Position numbers and translations under genes: made by a program
Part shown: in pieces, positions 21,781 through 33,933 of the stretch
How the letters are laid out: the number at the start of each line of letters is the position of its first letter
Position numbering within the stretch: position 1 is the stretch's first letter
Notes under the pieces: generated by a model
What the model was told of the DNA's origin: nothing
Seen by the model: the letters and a program-made list of their open reading frames with translations, nothing else
The model's database searches: none
Origin: Melampsora larici-populina 98AG31
Taxonomy: Eukaryota; Basidiomycota; Pucciniomycetes; Pucciniales; Melampsoraceae
Assembly (NCBI RefSeq): GCF_000204055.1
Contig: NW_006768810.1
Coordinates: 527,893-591,892, forward strand
DNA: 64,000 bases
Direction: 5' to 3'

Positions 21781-22944
21781 CTATCCTTGTGAGCCTTTAA
21801 CTTCCCTTTTCAACCTTTCCTCCTTTAACTTCTTCAACAGAGACTTTGTTTGCTCCAATTCCTTGTCTGAATATTTCCTTAAATATATCTTATAGGCGTC
21901 CGAAGACCATCGACCGCACAATTTGATCGCCTCCCTCGACGCTCCCAGGTTCCAGCGTAAAGACGCCCCGCCTATTCGAAACGAGTGGCCATACAGGTTC
22001 TGCTTGGACTTCGGTTTGTGAGCGTTCCATATGTCATTTAAGAGTTGCATCGTGTCGGCTTTCTTTAAGACGTGCTTCTGGCTTCCCGAACCGATTGAAA
22101 AGACTTTGTCTCTCGGGTTTCTTGGACGGAAGTTGTATAGGAACCTCAAGGCGTCTACCGGGTCCAGACAAGACTTCTGTTGTTGGGCATGTATGTACTG
22201 GAGCTCTCCTGGTTTCGCTGTTTTAGCGTGTCTAAGAGTTATTCTGACGTTCAAACTGTTCTTTCCCCAGGCTACATCCTCCCATCTCGGTGTTGAATCT
22301 GCCTCGTTGTCCGATATTAGTTCTCCTAGACAAGCTGTACCCCAGAAGGCGACCAGTGCCAGGGCCAGAACTGCCAGACCCTTTTCGCCTTTCTTCGGTA
22401 GTTCCTTTTGAAGTATCACCAGATCCGAAATGAGCACAGGTGGCCTGACCTTGTTCTTGTATGCGAACTCCGATTCTACGATTCGAGATGCCTTCAGGAG
22501 AGCTGATACTGCACCGTCAACGCCAGTAGGATAATCTTCGTTGTGAAACAAATGCCAGGCTTTCACCCCAGCAACATACGCTTTGAGGGTCTTAGATCCT
22601 ACAGACTCGTCCTCCTCCGCCTTTGTTTCCACCTTCTTGGACGCCCAGACTACGAAATGCTTCATTACTGTCGGTTTGATGGGTAAGAGGTTTTCCGGTT
22701 TGACTTCGTTCAGGAAGGCGAATCTATGTAACTTTACAATCACTGAGTTATAATGTTTTAACGTCCCATCTGCCCAAGTCCCCCTCAGGTAATGGCTCTG
22801 TACCGCATTTTTGTTCGAGGTATCTACCCCCATTGCATTCTTCTTAAAAGACCCATAGCACCTGGTGAGTCTTCGCACATCAGCCACGTCTACCCTCGAA
22901 TTCGGACTGCTTGTCGAGTTTCTAGAACTTTTGCCGATTTTCAT
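21781..22944 (-). CDS. tyrosine recombinase (YR) of a DIRS-like retrotransposon
   Basis: A 387-residue minus-strand ORF from an ATG at 22944. It would integrate circular cDNA without target duplication. The C-terminal catalytic domain shows box II HSFRIGGAS (the H-x-x-R pair) and a tyrosine region, GRWSSDAYKIYLRKY, holding the candidate nucleophile. The box I segment reads FWGTACLGELIS. In related recombinases this is a G-x-R-x-GE motif, so the first catalytic arginine appears to be cysteine (TGT, one transition from CGT). An N-terminal SAM-like, Lys-rich core-binding half precedes it (about residues 45-150). The ORF overlaps the RNase H stop by 23 nt in another frame, a common DIRS arrangement. 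The Arg loss makes this copy doubtful as an active enzyme. Confidence 0.85.
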   Translation of the reverse strand: MKIGKSSRNSTSSPNSRVDVADVRRLTRCYGSFKKNAMGVDTSNKNAVQSHYLRGTWADGTLKHYNSVIVKLHRFAFLNEVKPENLLPIKPTVMKHFVVWASKKVETKAEEDESVGSKTLKAYVAGVKAWHLFHNEDYPTGVDGAVSALLKASRIVESEFAYKNKVRPPVLISDLVILQKELPKKGEKGLAVLALALVAFWGTACLGELISDNEADSTPRWEDVAWGKNSLNVRITLRHAKTAKPGELQYIHAQQQKSCLDPVDALRFLYNFRPRNPRDKVFSIGSGSQKHVLKKADTMQLLNDIWNAHKPKSKQNLYGHSFRIGGASLRWNLGASREAIKLCGRWSSDAYKIYLRKYSDKELEQTKSLLKKLKEERLKREVKGSQG

Positions 22945-24841
22945 TTGTGAGGGTTACTTGCCGCAGGATGAACTTCAAATCTTCCGGTACCTCTATAATA
23001 ACTTCGTTGTACCAGGATAAGTCTCCTAAGATCCCTCGCGACAAACCATCAGCATCATTGTCACCCGAAGTTACCCGGCGTTGCCGGACGTTACAGCCTA
23101 ACCGAGTTAGTAGGTGTTGAATGCGTTTCAACTCATTGTTCACTAGCCCATCTTTAGATTTACGCTTTCTTAAACCTGCTTTGGTTGTGGTGTTATCGGT
23201 GTCGACCCAAAAGGTCTTACCCTTTACGGATACTAACTTTTGCAGAACCAGGAGGCCTAGCCTCACTGCGACCGTTTCCGCCCACGCGATGGTGCGTTTG
23301 CCCTCTCTCAGTTCCAAAGTCTGCCAACCGTCCTCGAATCTGAAGCTGGCCCAATTCTTGCCTACTAAAACCCCGATCCTGGCAAATGGAATACCGCACA
23401 TCAGGTCTGACGGTTCCTCCCTTAGCAACAGCGATGGTGCTAAGAAAAAACACTCACCCAAACGAGGAAGACGCGTCATTCACCCATCCTACCTCAATTG
23501 GTTTGGCGCACGTGACCAAGGGCCTCACGTCGAATTCAGATAAGCACTTGAGCCATTCTCGCAGGTCATCCTCCACATCTGATGGTACTTTCCGCTCTGC
23601 ATTCTTGTTCATCCAGCTCTTCAACCATCTGTAGAAGGACCTCAAGTATGCCGCCATGTGTGGCACTATGTTCACCGTGTGGCTCAGTTTCCCCAATGCG
23701 CTCTCGATCTGTGAGAATTTCCAAGCAGAGTCAACCACCAACAAGTCTCAAATCAATTGGAGTCGTTCCTCCAATTTCTCCTCAGGTAGTCTGACCGTAT
23801 GGTCCCTTCCATTCCATATAAAGCCAAGGTAACGCTGTTCATCAGCGAAGTCGTGATTCTTCTTTGGATTGGACTTTACACCTAGCGCGGTGCTCAGGTT
23901 AGAAATGTCCTCCAGCGACACCTTGTCCCCCGGGCGTCTGAAGATCAGATTGTCGTCCACCCATCGAAAGATGATCGCCAGTTTCAGGAGTGTCTGTATC
24001 ACCACCTTCCAAACGTCCGCCGGAGCCCCAAACACTCCGCAGCTCGCCACTCCCCCAAAACCGACCGCCAAGTCGATCCAGATACGGTTGTAGAAGTCCA
24101 GAATGCAAAGAAACCGACGTTGGCATGGATGGACGGGTAGTTGGCGATAAGCCTTTGCCCAGTCAAAGATTGCCATCTCCCACCTACCCGGGTTCTCTTG
24201 TAGAAACAACGCCACCGTGTTAAAGTCGTCCCACTGGGTCCCGTAGTTGTGTTTATCTACGAAGGAATTGACGGAAGGTACGTTCGGGTCTCCTTTTGGA
24301 AACGAAAGATCATTGATCATTTGAATCGAACCATCTCCATTTACAGCTCCTCCCATCGGATTCGTCCTGAAGAACCCGAACCTTTCTCTAACTTGCTCTG
24401 CTGTGAAAGGGCCAATGATTCTCTTTGCATGCGCCTCCTTCCACAGTGTTGCCTCTATTTCTCGGCGTACCTCTGTGGCTGACGCATGGTTCGGAGGTGT
24501 AAACCAGTCCATGCCCTCGATGTCGTGCTGGGGTATTCCCAAGCAGAATCCTTCGGTAAAGCCGTTGACTATGTAAGGGATGTCATCCTCCATCCCCACC
24601 CTCCTCATCACATTTATCCATTCGGGGATCACCATATCGCACGACACCCTTGCAGGCCACCTGTTAGCCACCTGGACTGTATACAGTATCCTCTGACTTA
24701 AAGGTAGAACTTTCTTCTTCAGGTTCACAGGCTTGTGTTCTCTATCTGACTCCTCGGACTCCGACAGCGGGGCTACCTCAGCTGCACTCGAGATCTCCAC
24801 ACTCTTACCACGCACGACTCTCTCCAAAACACTATGCACCA
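22922..24841 (-). CDS. reverse transcriptase-RNase H of a DIRS-like retrotransposon (interrupted)
   Basis: Model: 24841-23458 joined to 23378-22922, minus strand. RT motifs are IFDWAKAYRQLPVHP (palm aspartate), FGGVASCGVFGAPADVW and FRWVDDNLIF, the latter being the YVDD-type catalytic box with W for Y. After VGWVNDASSSFG, removal of a 79-nt GTGAGT...CCAG intron (23379-23457, CTGAT branch) gives the continuous RNase H entry DASSSFGIGVLVGKNWASF. RNase H then shows AETVAVRLGL, FWVDTDNTTT and DADGLSRG. A TGA at 23748-23750 interrupts the frame where the sense codon was probably CGA. RT/RH fused ahead of a tyrosine recombinase, with no DDE integrase or aspartic protease, defines the DIRS order. 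Its upstream end probably splices from gag. Confidence 0.83.
23379..23457 (-). other. candidate spliceosomal intron within RT-RNase H
   Basis: 79 nt, donor GTGAGT, candidate CTGAT branch site, acceptor TTTGCCAG. It contains stops in the host frame, and removing it restores a conserved RNase H motif in phase. Length and signals match the cellular introns elsewhere in the window. Confidence 0.75.
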
Positions 24842-25294
24842 CTACGATGAATCAAGAAATGGTTCAGACTTATGATTGCAAACCACGAACACAACAACTA
24901 CTTTCTGAACGCGTACCAATACAAGTAACAACAAGAGTGAAAACCACCATCAAAGAAATCGCACAATTCATACAAGCAGAGAAGAATGATTCAACGATTC
25001 ACGTGGTAAGTAGGTAGGAGAAAGGGTTTTTTTTTTTTTTTCCGTCAGTATCCAGGACAGACAACTGATGAAGTGGATCTAATCCTAGCCTCGAACTTAC
25101 TTAGATTGGGCTGGGGTTGCTTTGTACGGCACAAAAGCTGCCCTCTGCTCCGGCGCTAGTGTCGCACTCTGAGCCTGTGGTGCCTGAGAAGTCGAGGCTT
25201 GTGGCGCTTCTTTCCATAGCGAGACAAGTATACGTCAGCGCTTCGGATCTTATAAACACACTGTGCTTTCCTCTGAGCAATGATCAGTACTCAC
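24842..25294 (-). other. candidate 453-nt intron between gag and RT
   Basis: Donor GTGAGTACTG directly after the reframed gag tail; acceptor TTCATCGTAG directly before the RT frame opens. The phases agree (1 + 2). On the plus strand the interior has a long T run near 25030. Alternatively RT starts independently. No promoter signal was recognised. Confidence 0.45.
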
Positions 25295-27391
25295 GAAAGG
25301 AACCAAACGACTGCTTCGAGTGGTTCGACGTCTGATTAGCCCCCCCCCTGGAACGCTCCTCTCTGGGATCTCCCCCTGTTTCGACTCCTGGTCTTCCATT
25401 GTCCAGGACCGTTCTTCTGGTTTCCCGCCGAGCCTGACGCCTTCGGATTTGACTGGCTTGACAACGGGCGAGGTTTTCCCGTGGCAAAATTGAAGCCAAA
25501 CTTGGCCCCCCCTAGAGCGTACGGGTTTCCTGAGGTGTAGACCGTATCACCCGCTGAGTCGCAATGCCACTTTGCAATTGCCTCAATGTCCGGCTGGAGG
25601 CCATCCGGTAAGCACACGTAGCTGTAAGACTCCTCCTTTTTCTTGCGCTTCTCACCGGGATCTGGCGCATCTGACTCATGCTTCCGAAACACCGAAGATC
25701 TAATGTACAGGTGGTATCGTAGGGCCACCATCCAACAACCGTACTTCTCACTCATCTTGGTCACAATCTTCACATGCTCTTGAATCCACTTGGCGTAGTC
25801 CGTGTGTCCGTAAAGGTCTGCGGCATACTGACTCTTGAGATTGCTGGCCTCCACAAATTCACCGAAGTCCATAAGACGATCTCTTTCGATCTCCAGGTTG
25901 CGCAGTGCTCTCTCGCTGGCCAGGTTGAGAACCGTTGGGTCTGAAGTACCGAAGCTATTGACGTTCTCTCGTAAGAAGATCGAGAGCGGAACGTAATCGT
26001 TCATCTTCTTGAAATGCTTTGCCCACCTCTTGGGAAGATTAGGTAGGTCGTAAGCCTTCACCTTCAAGCGTTTGAATTTCAACTTCTTAGATTTAACAAC
26101 ACTCCTCGCCAAATCCGAAGAGGAGGAGGACTTCGCCGAATCAGAGTCCGAAGAATCCGAAGAACTCGCTAGAGCTGGAGCTGGAGAATCAGAGTCAGAG
26201 TCTTTTGCAGACAAGGCTGAATCTGAGTCTGAAGAGGACGAGTCTGGAGCTGTTCTCTTCTTCCCTTTCTTCTTTTTGTGAGTCGCCTCTTTCTTCTTCT
26301 GCTTCAATAGCTTCTTTCTAGCTCTCTCTTCTCCGCCTTTCACTCCTTTCTTCTCCTTTGAGCTCGAGGTGTTGACTTCACCGTACTTGTCATAGAAGCG
26401 CTTCTGGAGACGTTTCACCCGATTGAGATGACCGTTTTTCACCTCCTGAACTATCTCCTCTAGCCAAGCTAGGCGTTCAGAGCTCTTTCCTTTCTCCTTC
26501 TTGTCCTTCTTGGACGAGTCGCCTGACCTCTTCTTCGAGACCGGTGCGACATCTACGAAGTGAGTCACAAAGACATGCAGACAGTCAACAACTCTGAAAC
26601 TTATAGGGAGTGAGACCGCTGAGCAGGAGCATCATCTCTGCTAGGTGGACTCCGGATTGGAGAACACTTCCTTGCCTCTCCTACTTGGGTGGCATTCCGG
26701 CCACCTATCACCACTGGGATAAAATCTCCCTCGGGATAAAGCCATTCACTGGCCTCACAAACACCTGACGGCGGAGTGTAAACACATCTACACGGGGATA
26801 TTGCTCAACCCCCCAAGGGGGGAGCTTCCAAGCTAACGGGCTCTTGGTCAAGGATTGGTACGAGACCACTTCCTCTCCGCCTGGAATAAATGATATGAAA
26901 ATAGGGAAACATTACTCACGCTTCTTTGAATGCTCTTCGACAACAGAGTCTTCTGCCGACGAATCACTATCCGAAGCTTCCCGGGACTGACTTAGATTCA
27001 CGAAGCGTCCGATTTTGAGGACCAGTTTGATTGGTGCTTTAGGCTGAACCATTTTGGGTTCTTCTTCGATTAACTCCTCCTCTTCCCTTCCTTCATTCTC
27101 CACGTACTCTCCACCACCTTCTCCTTCACCGCCTTCTCCTTCAGTCTCTTCCTCCTCTTCTCCGTGGAAGGACGTGTCATTTTTGATCAGATAATCAACC
27201 GGAGCTTCCCGGACCACCGTCTGTTTAGTGGCTTCTAGCGCCTTCGACGAATTCCTAGTTGCCCTTTGTGTCGACAGAGTTGCGTTCTGTTTAGTCATCT
27301 CTCTTTCCTTTGCTTGATTTGCTGCTAGAGTTGTCCTATGGGATTTGTAAAACGAAAAGAATTTTTGCTTGGATTTTTCTACTCTAGTCAT
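25295..27391 (-). CDS. gag-like ORF1 of the DIRS-like retrotransposon, probably two exons
   Basis: The first exon starts at the ATG at 27391 and runs to 26920 (acidic Glu/Gly-rich middle). A GTGAGT donor follows. An acceptor TAG at 26553-26555 leads into 26552-25295, joining HSKK to VAPVSKKRSGD in frame. The second part has Lys-rich and SSSDSDS-rich tracts, then a folded region with LPKRWAKHFKKMNDYVPLSIF and KYGCWMVALRYHLYIRS. It ends in an RG-rich tail (RNRGRSQRG), typical of a nucleic-acid-binding gag. A run of nine C (25340-25348, plus strand) shifts the frame to a stop at 25336-25338. With one base fewer, the frame would read on to a GTGAGT donor at 25294. Function is inferred from position and composition. 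Confidence 0.65.
26553..26919 (-). other. candidate 367-nt intron inside the gag-like gene
   Basis: Donor GTGAGTAATG, acceptor ACTTCGTAG, phase-compatible exons. The acceptor context CGTAG is the same as for the gag-RT intron. The interior is not coding in frame and is rich in short GC motifs. Confidence 0.5.
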
Positions 27392-28939
27392 GTACTACGA
27401 AATTGACCTTTTAATTGAGAGTCTTTTGAGAAAAAAGAGAGAGAGGGGGTGAGAAGTTCGCAGGGCTGACTGGTCTCCCAATGAAGGATGAAGTGGAGGG
27501 AAGCGTGGGAGAAAAACTTTTCTCAAGCTTCCAACCTTGTAACTGGTTACAACCTTCTGGGAGACACGTGCGCGCAGCCCCGCTCCTCACCCCCGCCCTT
27601 AGAAATGGACTCCGGTGTACCGTCGCGGGCTTTGGGAACACCGGTAATTAATTTTATACTGTTTCACCACTATCAAATTATCTAATTGAAATCCATGTAA
27701 TTTTGACCTATTCATTAACTATGGATGTGGTGTCATGATTGATTGAAGTCCCTTGAAGTTGCATCAGAGGGATTCTTGAGATCTGTAGTTCCCATAGGCC
27801 ACATTTCAATTCTGTTTGGTTGTTGGAAAACCTGACATCACATTTTCTGTGTCCAATAAAAACATCCAGTAAAACTGTTCCAAAGTAAAAATCTAGTGCT
27901 GAATTTTAAAAGTGAGAGGATATAGATTAGTCCTTGTAGGCTAAGATAAGACAGAATAGTTAGTTTGAAGAGAAGATCATTGGCTCTTGAGATTGACTGT
28001 TTAACTGAATTCATTTATGTTGGAAATCAATCTTTGTAGGTTATTTCTCTTGGATTTATGAATAAGAAAAAAAAATTGCAGAATCAAAAACATTAACCAC
28101 ACCTTCTTTCAAAGAATAACACACAAAATCAAACTATCAAATTTCTTAAATCTATGTTTCAGATGTCCAACTTATTGCAGCTAGATGTGGAGTTTGATGG
28201 GACTAGGAGGATGAACAGGACCTAGGGAGCCATATAATTGATACCAACATAAGAACAAGAAATAAGACAGAGTACAAATAGGTTTGTAAATTCTTTATCA
28301 CCCATATCAGTCATTTGCAAACATGCACCAGCAAGAAAAGACAGAAAATCAAATGAAGTTCTGGTACCTTACCATACATTACCTTGCAGAGAACTACCCT
28401 GGTTAGTGAGATCTGGACTACCCTCATACACCATATGATTATCCAACTCTTACAGGTGAGAAGCAGACTTTTGGTAGAGGAAATTCACATCTGCAACATG
28501 AGCCAGCAAAAATGTTCTAAAAAGTGTGATGCAGAGATCAATGGATTTTTAAAACAAGTAAAAAGATCAAAAGGTAATAAAAGTATTCTTTTAAAAAAAT
28601 CACAATCAAAACCATTACAAAATACTACAACAACACCACAATTTCAAACCTCTTTCTTTCAAACCAAATCCAAAAACCAAATCTCAAAAATAAGATTGAT
28701 GATCTGAACAACAATAAATCACATGATGTCCTTATTCCACTTTAGGGAAGATAAGTATATAATATATCTCTGACACATCACACTAACACAAAACGTAAAA
28801 AAGAGACTTACAAAAAACTAAACATAAAACTACAAATCATACCTTTTAAGATATTGATGATAAGAAAAGAAGATCAGAAATGAAGAATAGGAGGGGAAAA
28901 AAAAGTTAATACATCAGATCACTCTTATAAAAGATAAGT
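27392..28939. other. intergenic; probable 5' end of the DIRS-like element, then no gene
   Basis: 27400-27660 is GC-richer (TGCGCGCAGCCCCGC, CCGTCGCGGGC) and resembles the DIRS body rather than its AT-rich surround, so the element end probably lies near 27650. From there to 28939 no gene was recognised. Confidence 0.4.
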
Positions 28940-31627
28940 TTAAGCAAAAGCAAGATCAAGATGATGAAGTTCATCAACTGAAAGTGCTTGAACATCTTTC
29001 TTGACTTCGATTCCATTCAAATTTCCAGTTGATTCGATTTCACAAAGAGCAGGTGTACCTGGGATCCCTTCGAGGAATCCAATCGAATTCTTTCCAAATT
29101 TATTTAAATTCAATGTACTACTACCCCAAGAAGTTGAAAGAGATTGTAAACTAGCTTCTGAACTTCTTCTACTACCATTTTCATTCGGATGAGTAATACT
29201 ACATGTACGACGTTTGATTCCATTCTTAGATGATCCATATGATCCAAATGTAGAACTAGCTGAACTATTCCTTCTACCTGAGATTGGTGAAGCACTTGAG
29301 ATACTCGATCCTCTTGTGCTTTGATGGGTTGGTTTAGGTTCGTATGTGAATGCTTCAGTAGGTAAGGATTCTGTGATCGGTACAAACTCTACTTTCACAT
29401 TGACTGCACTACCACAAGTCCTAGTGAATTTCCAACTACCTAATCCTCCCCTTCCAGTCCAAATGATCTCTTTCAAATGCCCTGCACGTTTAATGAATTT
29501 CTTGATATCTCTAACAGGTACGGGTGATTGAACAGTCGGTATGGGTAGAGATGAACCAACAGTAGAACATGCTACTGAGCTTGTCTCTGTACAGACAGAT
29601 GGGGAAGTTGGGCTAGATTTGAAGTTAGAAACTGGCGATCCATTTGTAGGTGAAACTAATTGGGTAACAGCTGTGAGATAAAGATTAGATGTATTCATCA
29701 GCATGAGAGTTCTTGAAAGCGATATCTTGTAAATAAACAGACAATGTAACTAACAAGGTGTGTGTTCTGGAGGAATTGAGACCGTCAAGACTCGCAGTTT
29801 ACTGTGCACGAAGGCGGCAGATCCGATCTGAAAACGAAAGTGTATCAGACCACATCTTTGACTGTTCAAAACTTTTCAAAACGATAGGACTTACGATTCG
29901 TTGGAAAGGTGCATCGACTAATACCCTCAGCTTGACCAGATCTGGTAAACCTTTAACGATGACTTCTAATCCTTCAACGCTGATCAACCACCAATCGATA
30001 TCTAATTCCTTCAAACTTTTTCCTTCTTCTACTATAGCCATGATTTGTTCCTTAGTCATCTTCTTAGGACTTGTCCTACTTCCTGTACATAACTCTGAAT
30101 ACATCGCATGTCGACCGGGAATTAGAGCTGGATAAGGAACAAAACGTTGGATAGAGAGTCGTTCCAGTTTATTAGGGTAAAGAGAAAGTAAACTGGTGAG
30201 ATGGTTTAAATGCTCTAGTGTCCAACTATGATATGAACCAATCTCGTGATATCCAAACTTGATGGATTTGAGACTTAGTGGTAAATCATCTAAATTTAAC
30301 CATCCGTTCTTTGAAAACCGTCCTGGGAGAAGAATATACCAGAAAGATCAACAGCTAGATCTAGATGATATGATTTGAAACAAGCTCGACTGAAGAAAGT
30401 AGAGATACAGGTGAGGAAGAAATTACCTTCTACATCAAGAATTTCGATCTCTTCCAAGTCATCCAGGCTATTGAACAGCACTTCTATACCCCGCTCAGTC
30501 AGCTTAGTCCCACTCATGTTCTCAATTTTGATGACCTTGATGCGTTTGGAACCCTTTGCAACAGATGTCATGAGTTCATCATCAACAAAAAGTGTGTTAT
30601 TCAACTTTAACTCAGTCAATGAGATCCATGGCATGCCCTCAAAAGCCCTTGATAGGTTTTTAGACCCGAGACTAGAGAGGGAAGATATATGTAGGTGCGT
30701 GAGATTTGATGGTAAACTGTCAACCGAATCCGCATCCCATCGAATGGGCTTAGTCTGAATCATCCCATTCCCTGAATCAGAATCCATATCGTCTAGCGTA
30801 GAGGTTGTCTGTGACCGTCTTCGTGTCCAAAGGTTAAGTTGTGGACCATGGTCATGAGTAGCCACGGTGGGGATTGGGCCTAGGATTGAGCTATCGAGTG
30901 TCGCCGTAGGATGAAGAGATCGACCAGACTCTTTAGGATTGACAAGGTTAAGAGTAAAGCGCTCCAAATTCGGACAATGTGTACCAAGATCCACGCATAG
31001 ATCCCTCATCGGTAAACGGTCAGTGGCCCATTCGAAATGCCTTAGGTTGGCGAGTCGGGACAATAAGTTAAGAAGGTTTCGATCAGTCTCTGCTGATGAA
31101 TCATAGATCTCATAAGAGTCATTGTGAGACGAAGTTTGCTTAAAGTGACGGGTCGGTGAATGTGATGAGGTGGTTCTAGTTCGTGGAAATGAGTCAGATG
31201 ATGAAGTAGAGTGATCGTCGTCTGGTCCAAAAGGTTCTGTGGACTCTTCTGCGAGCGCATCATCCATTTCAAACATCCCTTGGGATTTCCGGCGATCTTG
31301 ATGAGCTTGAAGACGACTAGGCAAAGCTGATGGGACCATGATGAGGGTCTTGACACATTCTGCATATTCAGGAGGACCATATAAGATGGTCATCAGCTTT
31401 GATGAAGATGGTGTTGAGGTCAGAGGTGATGCGATCGGATCGAGTAATAGTTGATCATCATCAACAGTCAAGTTCTCGTAGACTAGTGCTCGAGAGGTGA
31501 TGTGAAGGCTTTTGGACCCTAAACCGACAAGGAACAATGGAACCAATTCTGGTTCAAGTTGAAAGATGGTTTTGATGACCCCAGAGGGTAGATCGACTAG
31601 ATTTGGTCGAGTCGTCCGCTTGGACAT
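28940..31627 (-). CDS. F-box/LRR-like protein
   Basis: Model: 31627-30427, 30322-29895, 29725-28940, giving 804 residues. The introns are GTAATT...CCCAG (104 nt) and GTAAGT...TACAAG (169 nt); the phases agree. The N-terminus, LPSGVIKTIFQLEPEL followed by SLHITSRALVYENLTV, resembles a divergent F-box. Leucine-rich repeat-like segments follow: LANLRHFEWATDRLPM, HCPNLERFTLNLVNP, LTHLHISSLSSL, LTELKLNNTLF and LEEIEILDVEG. The C-terminal 250 residues are Ser-rich (SSASPISGRRNSSASS) and probably disordered. F-box/LRR proteins are SCF substrate receptors; here the substrate is unknown. The long Ser/His/Asp-rich insert (about residues 110-175) is low complexity. Confidence 0.7.
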
Positions 31628-33933
31628 CCTGCCTGATTGTATGATCCAGTTGATTGGATGTTAGTAGGAATTGTGATTGCTTTTAATGAGGTGAGAAGGA
31701 TATGTAGGAGACTGTTGTGGTCAACTTGAAGCAAGAGGAATCCTGTTTTGTGTGAAATCAAGTATAATCAGATTCAGTTTGAGTTGATGAATAGCTCAAA
31801 GTAAATGAGACAATGGTCGATCAGAAAGACGAATGTCCAAGTCAATGATGACATCAGATCGAATACAATAGCTGATCGACACGCGTCATAAAGGGATTTC
31901 TAATGTATGGAATTGACTACAATAGGAACAATGGCACTGGTTTGAAAGGGGCTCACTTACAATTTGATGCAGAACCCAGATGAAGGGCAAAGTAAGTTTG
32001 ATGGATCAGTAAATCAGTTGTCGATTTCTTGTCAACTTCAAAGTGAGATGAAGTGAGTCGTACAATAATTTTTCGAATCAGTGATTAGATTAGATTTGAA
32101 GTTTGAAGTTGAGAATTGTTTCCATCGAATGCTGAGCTTATTTTACAATTTTAAAACAAAATGAATTCCTTTTCTCATCTGATTGACCTTTTTTCATTTC
32201 AAAATCATCGATCGGTTGTCATTTCTTCAATCCTTGATTTCTCATTTGTCACCGGGTATTCAGAATTCCATCTTCAGGCCTTAAACTTAAATTCTTCAGT
32301 ATCACTTAACATCTTATCTGTCTCCTTTGCTTTTCTTGAATCTTCAGACCGGGACTCCAGAAATTGAAATGTTCCCAAGAACTGCACAAATGGATTTGCC
32401 ACGTGAGTTTCATCCAAGTCGATTCAAAGTCAAATATGTATGCAAGAATCCTGCCTCTGGTCTACAGACCCGCTGCAAGCTGTGAAGTATTACAATTTTG
32501 TATTCAACCATCATGGCAGCGACAAGAAAGTCTTGACACTGATCATCGCTTGATTCTTGTCTGAAGGGTAGAAGAAGATTTGGATTCAATTCTCTGGTTC
32601 TGAATGGATCAAGATGAAGATTTACTGTCACTGAATTGATAAAACTTGCTACTGCTACCAGAAACAGTCCCTGAAGGGTATTCCTCCATGAGCTGATTGT
32701 TAAAATTGTAATGACAAGGTCAGTCCTTGCCCCTTCCTGTTGTCAATATCTCATTTGTATAAACCCACTTCTTTGATACTACACTGCCTTTTGCTTATCA
32801 AAGTGTATTGATCACAAGATGGCAAGAGATGGCATGGTTGTTTGTCATTATCAAGAGTTGAACACCTTGAATAGCAAAGCCTACCACCACACAAAGCTCA
32901 CACCACTGCATCTCAAAGGCTTACTGGCTGCCCCCAATTTGAAAGATTAAAGTTGAAACCTTTTCATTTCAACCCATACAACAAACTCCCAATTCTTCTA
33001 TCATTTTTATCAACACAAGAATATAAAGTTGATTGTGGCTCCAAGACAACTAATGACTCAAATGATTTAGGTGACTTTGACAGCTCAAAAGCTCCTGGAA
33101 TGTGTCAAACAAGATGCCTGTTTTGTTCCAAGAATATATGCCTGATCAGTCAGTACTTTTGAAGACACCACATGATGCAGAACACTCTCAGAAACAAAAA
33201 CCACTCATAGCGTGTAGATGTTCTAGCTGGGTGTGGTATCTTTTCTCATTCTTAACATATTTTTCGACATACAAAGGGGCGGTTTGACATGATGATATGG
33301 CCTAGATTGGGGTGATTCTCCGCTTCTGGATCATGGACAAAGCTGAGTCTGTGAATCTGAGGACTTGATTCATGGTTTTGGATATAGATTGTCATGAGTC
33401 TGAAGTGGCCAGTTGATTAGTCGATAACAAGAACTGTCCTACCGGCATAACTTTGACTGCTGAGCTTGAACCGAGCCTTTCTTGCTGTGTTCGTGCTGCT
33501 AAAGTACAAAGCTCGGAAGTTGATTTGTTGTTAAGTGACTTGAACTTGTTACTCACGTGCAGGCTATCGACAAAGCAACTGGCAAGATCGCGTTTGTAAT
33601 CTTACGATTCCGCAATACTACCAGACTATGTCTATGTGCGAAATTTTCAAAACCAAACACTTATCATATCCTTGCTGACTCTGCTGACATTATTGTCTTG
33701 TCAACTCGGCATTAGGGCTGACTACTGGTAATACTTTGTCAAACCCGTAAAAGTAGACAAAGGGGAGAAAGCTGGCAAGACAACTGAGCTTTTGCTTTTG
33801 AACCATTTGGATCATAAAAGAGGCCAATGGCTCCTCACGGCTACATCATTCATCCAATCATCAATATCAACCCTTGCCATAAAAACTGTTAAACTTTCAA
33901 CTAGCTACACAACTTATAAACTTTTTCTCAACC
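31628..33933. other. intergenic upstream of two genes
   Basis: Contains the divergent upstream regions of the F-box/LRR gene (left) and the secreted-protein gene (right). No other coding region was recognised. Confidence 0.4.

Noticed and set aside
21781..22944. Crypton (DNA transposon with tyrosine recombinase)
   Set aside because: RT and RNase H domains lie immediately upstream on the same strand, so a DIRS-like retroelement is the better explanation.
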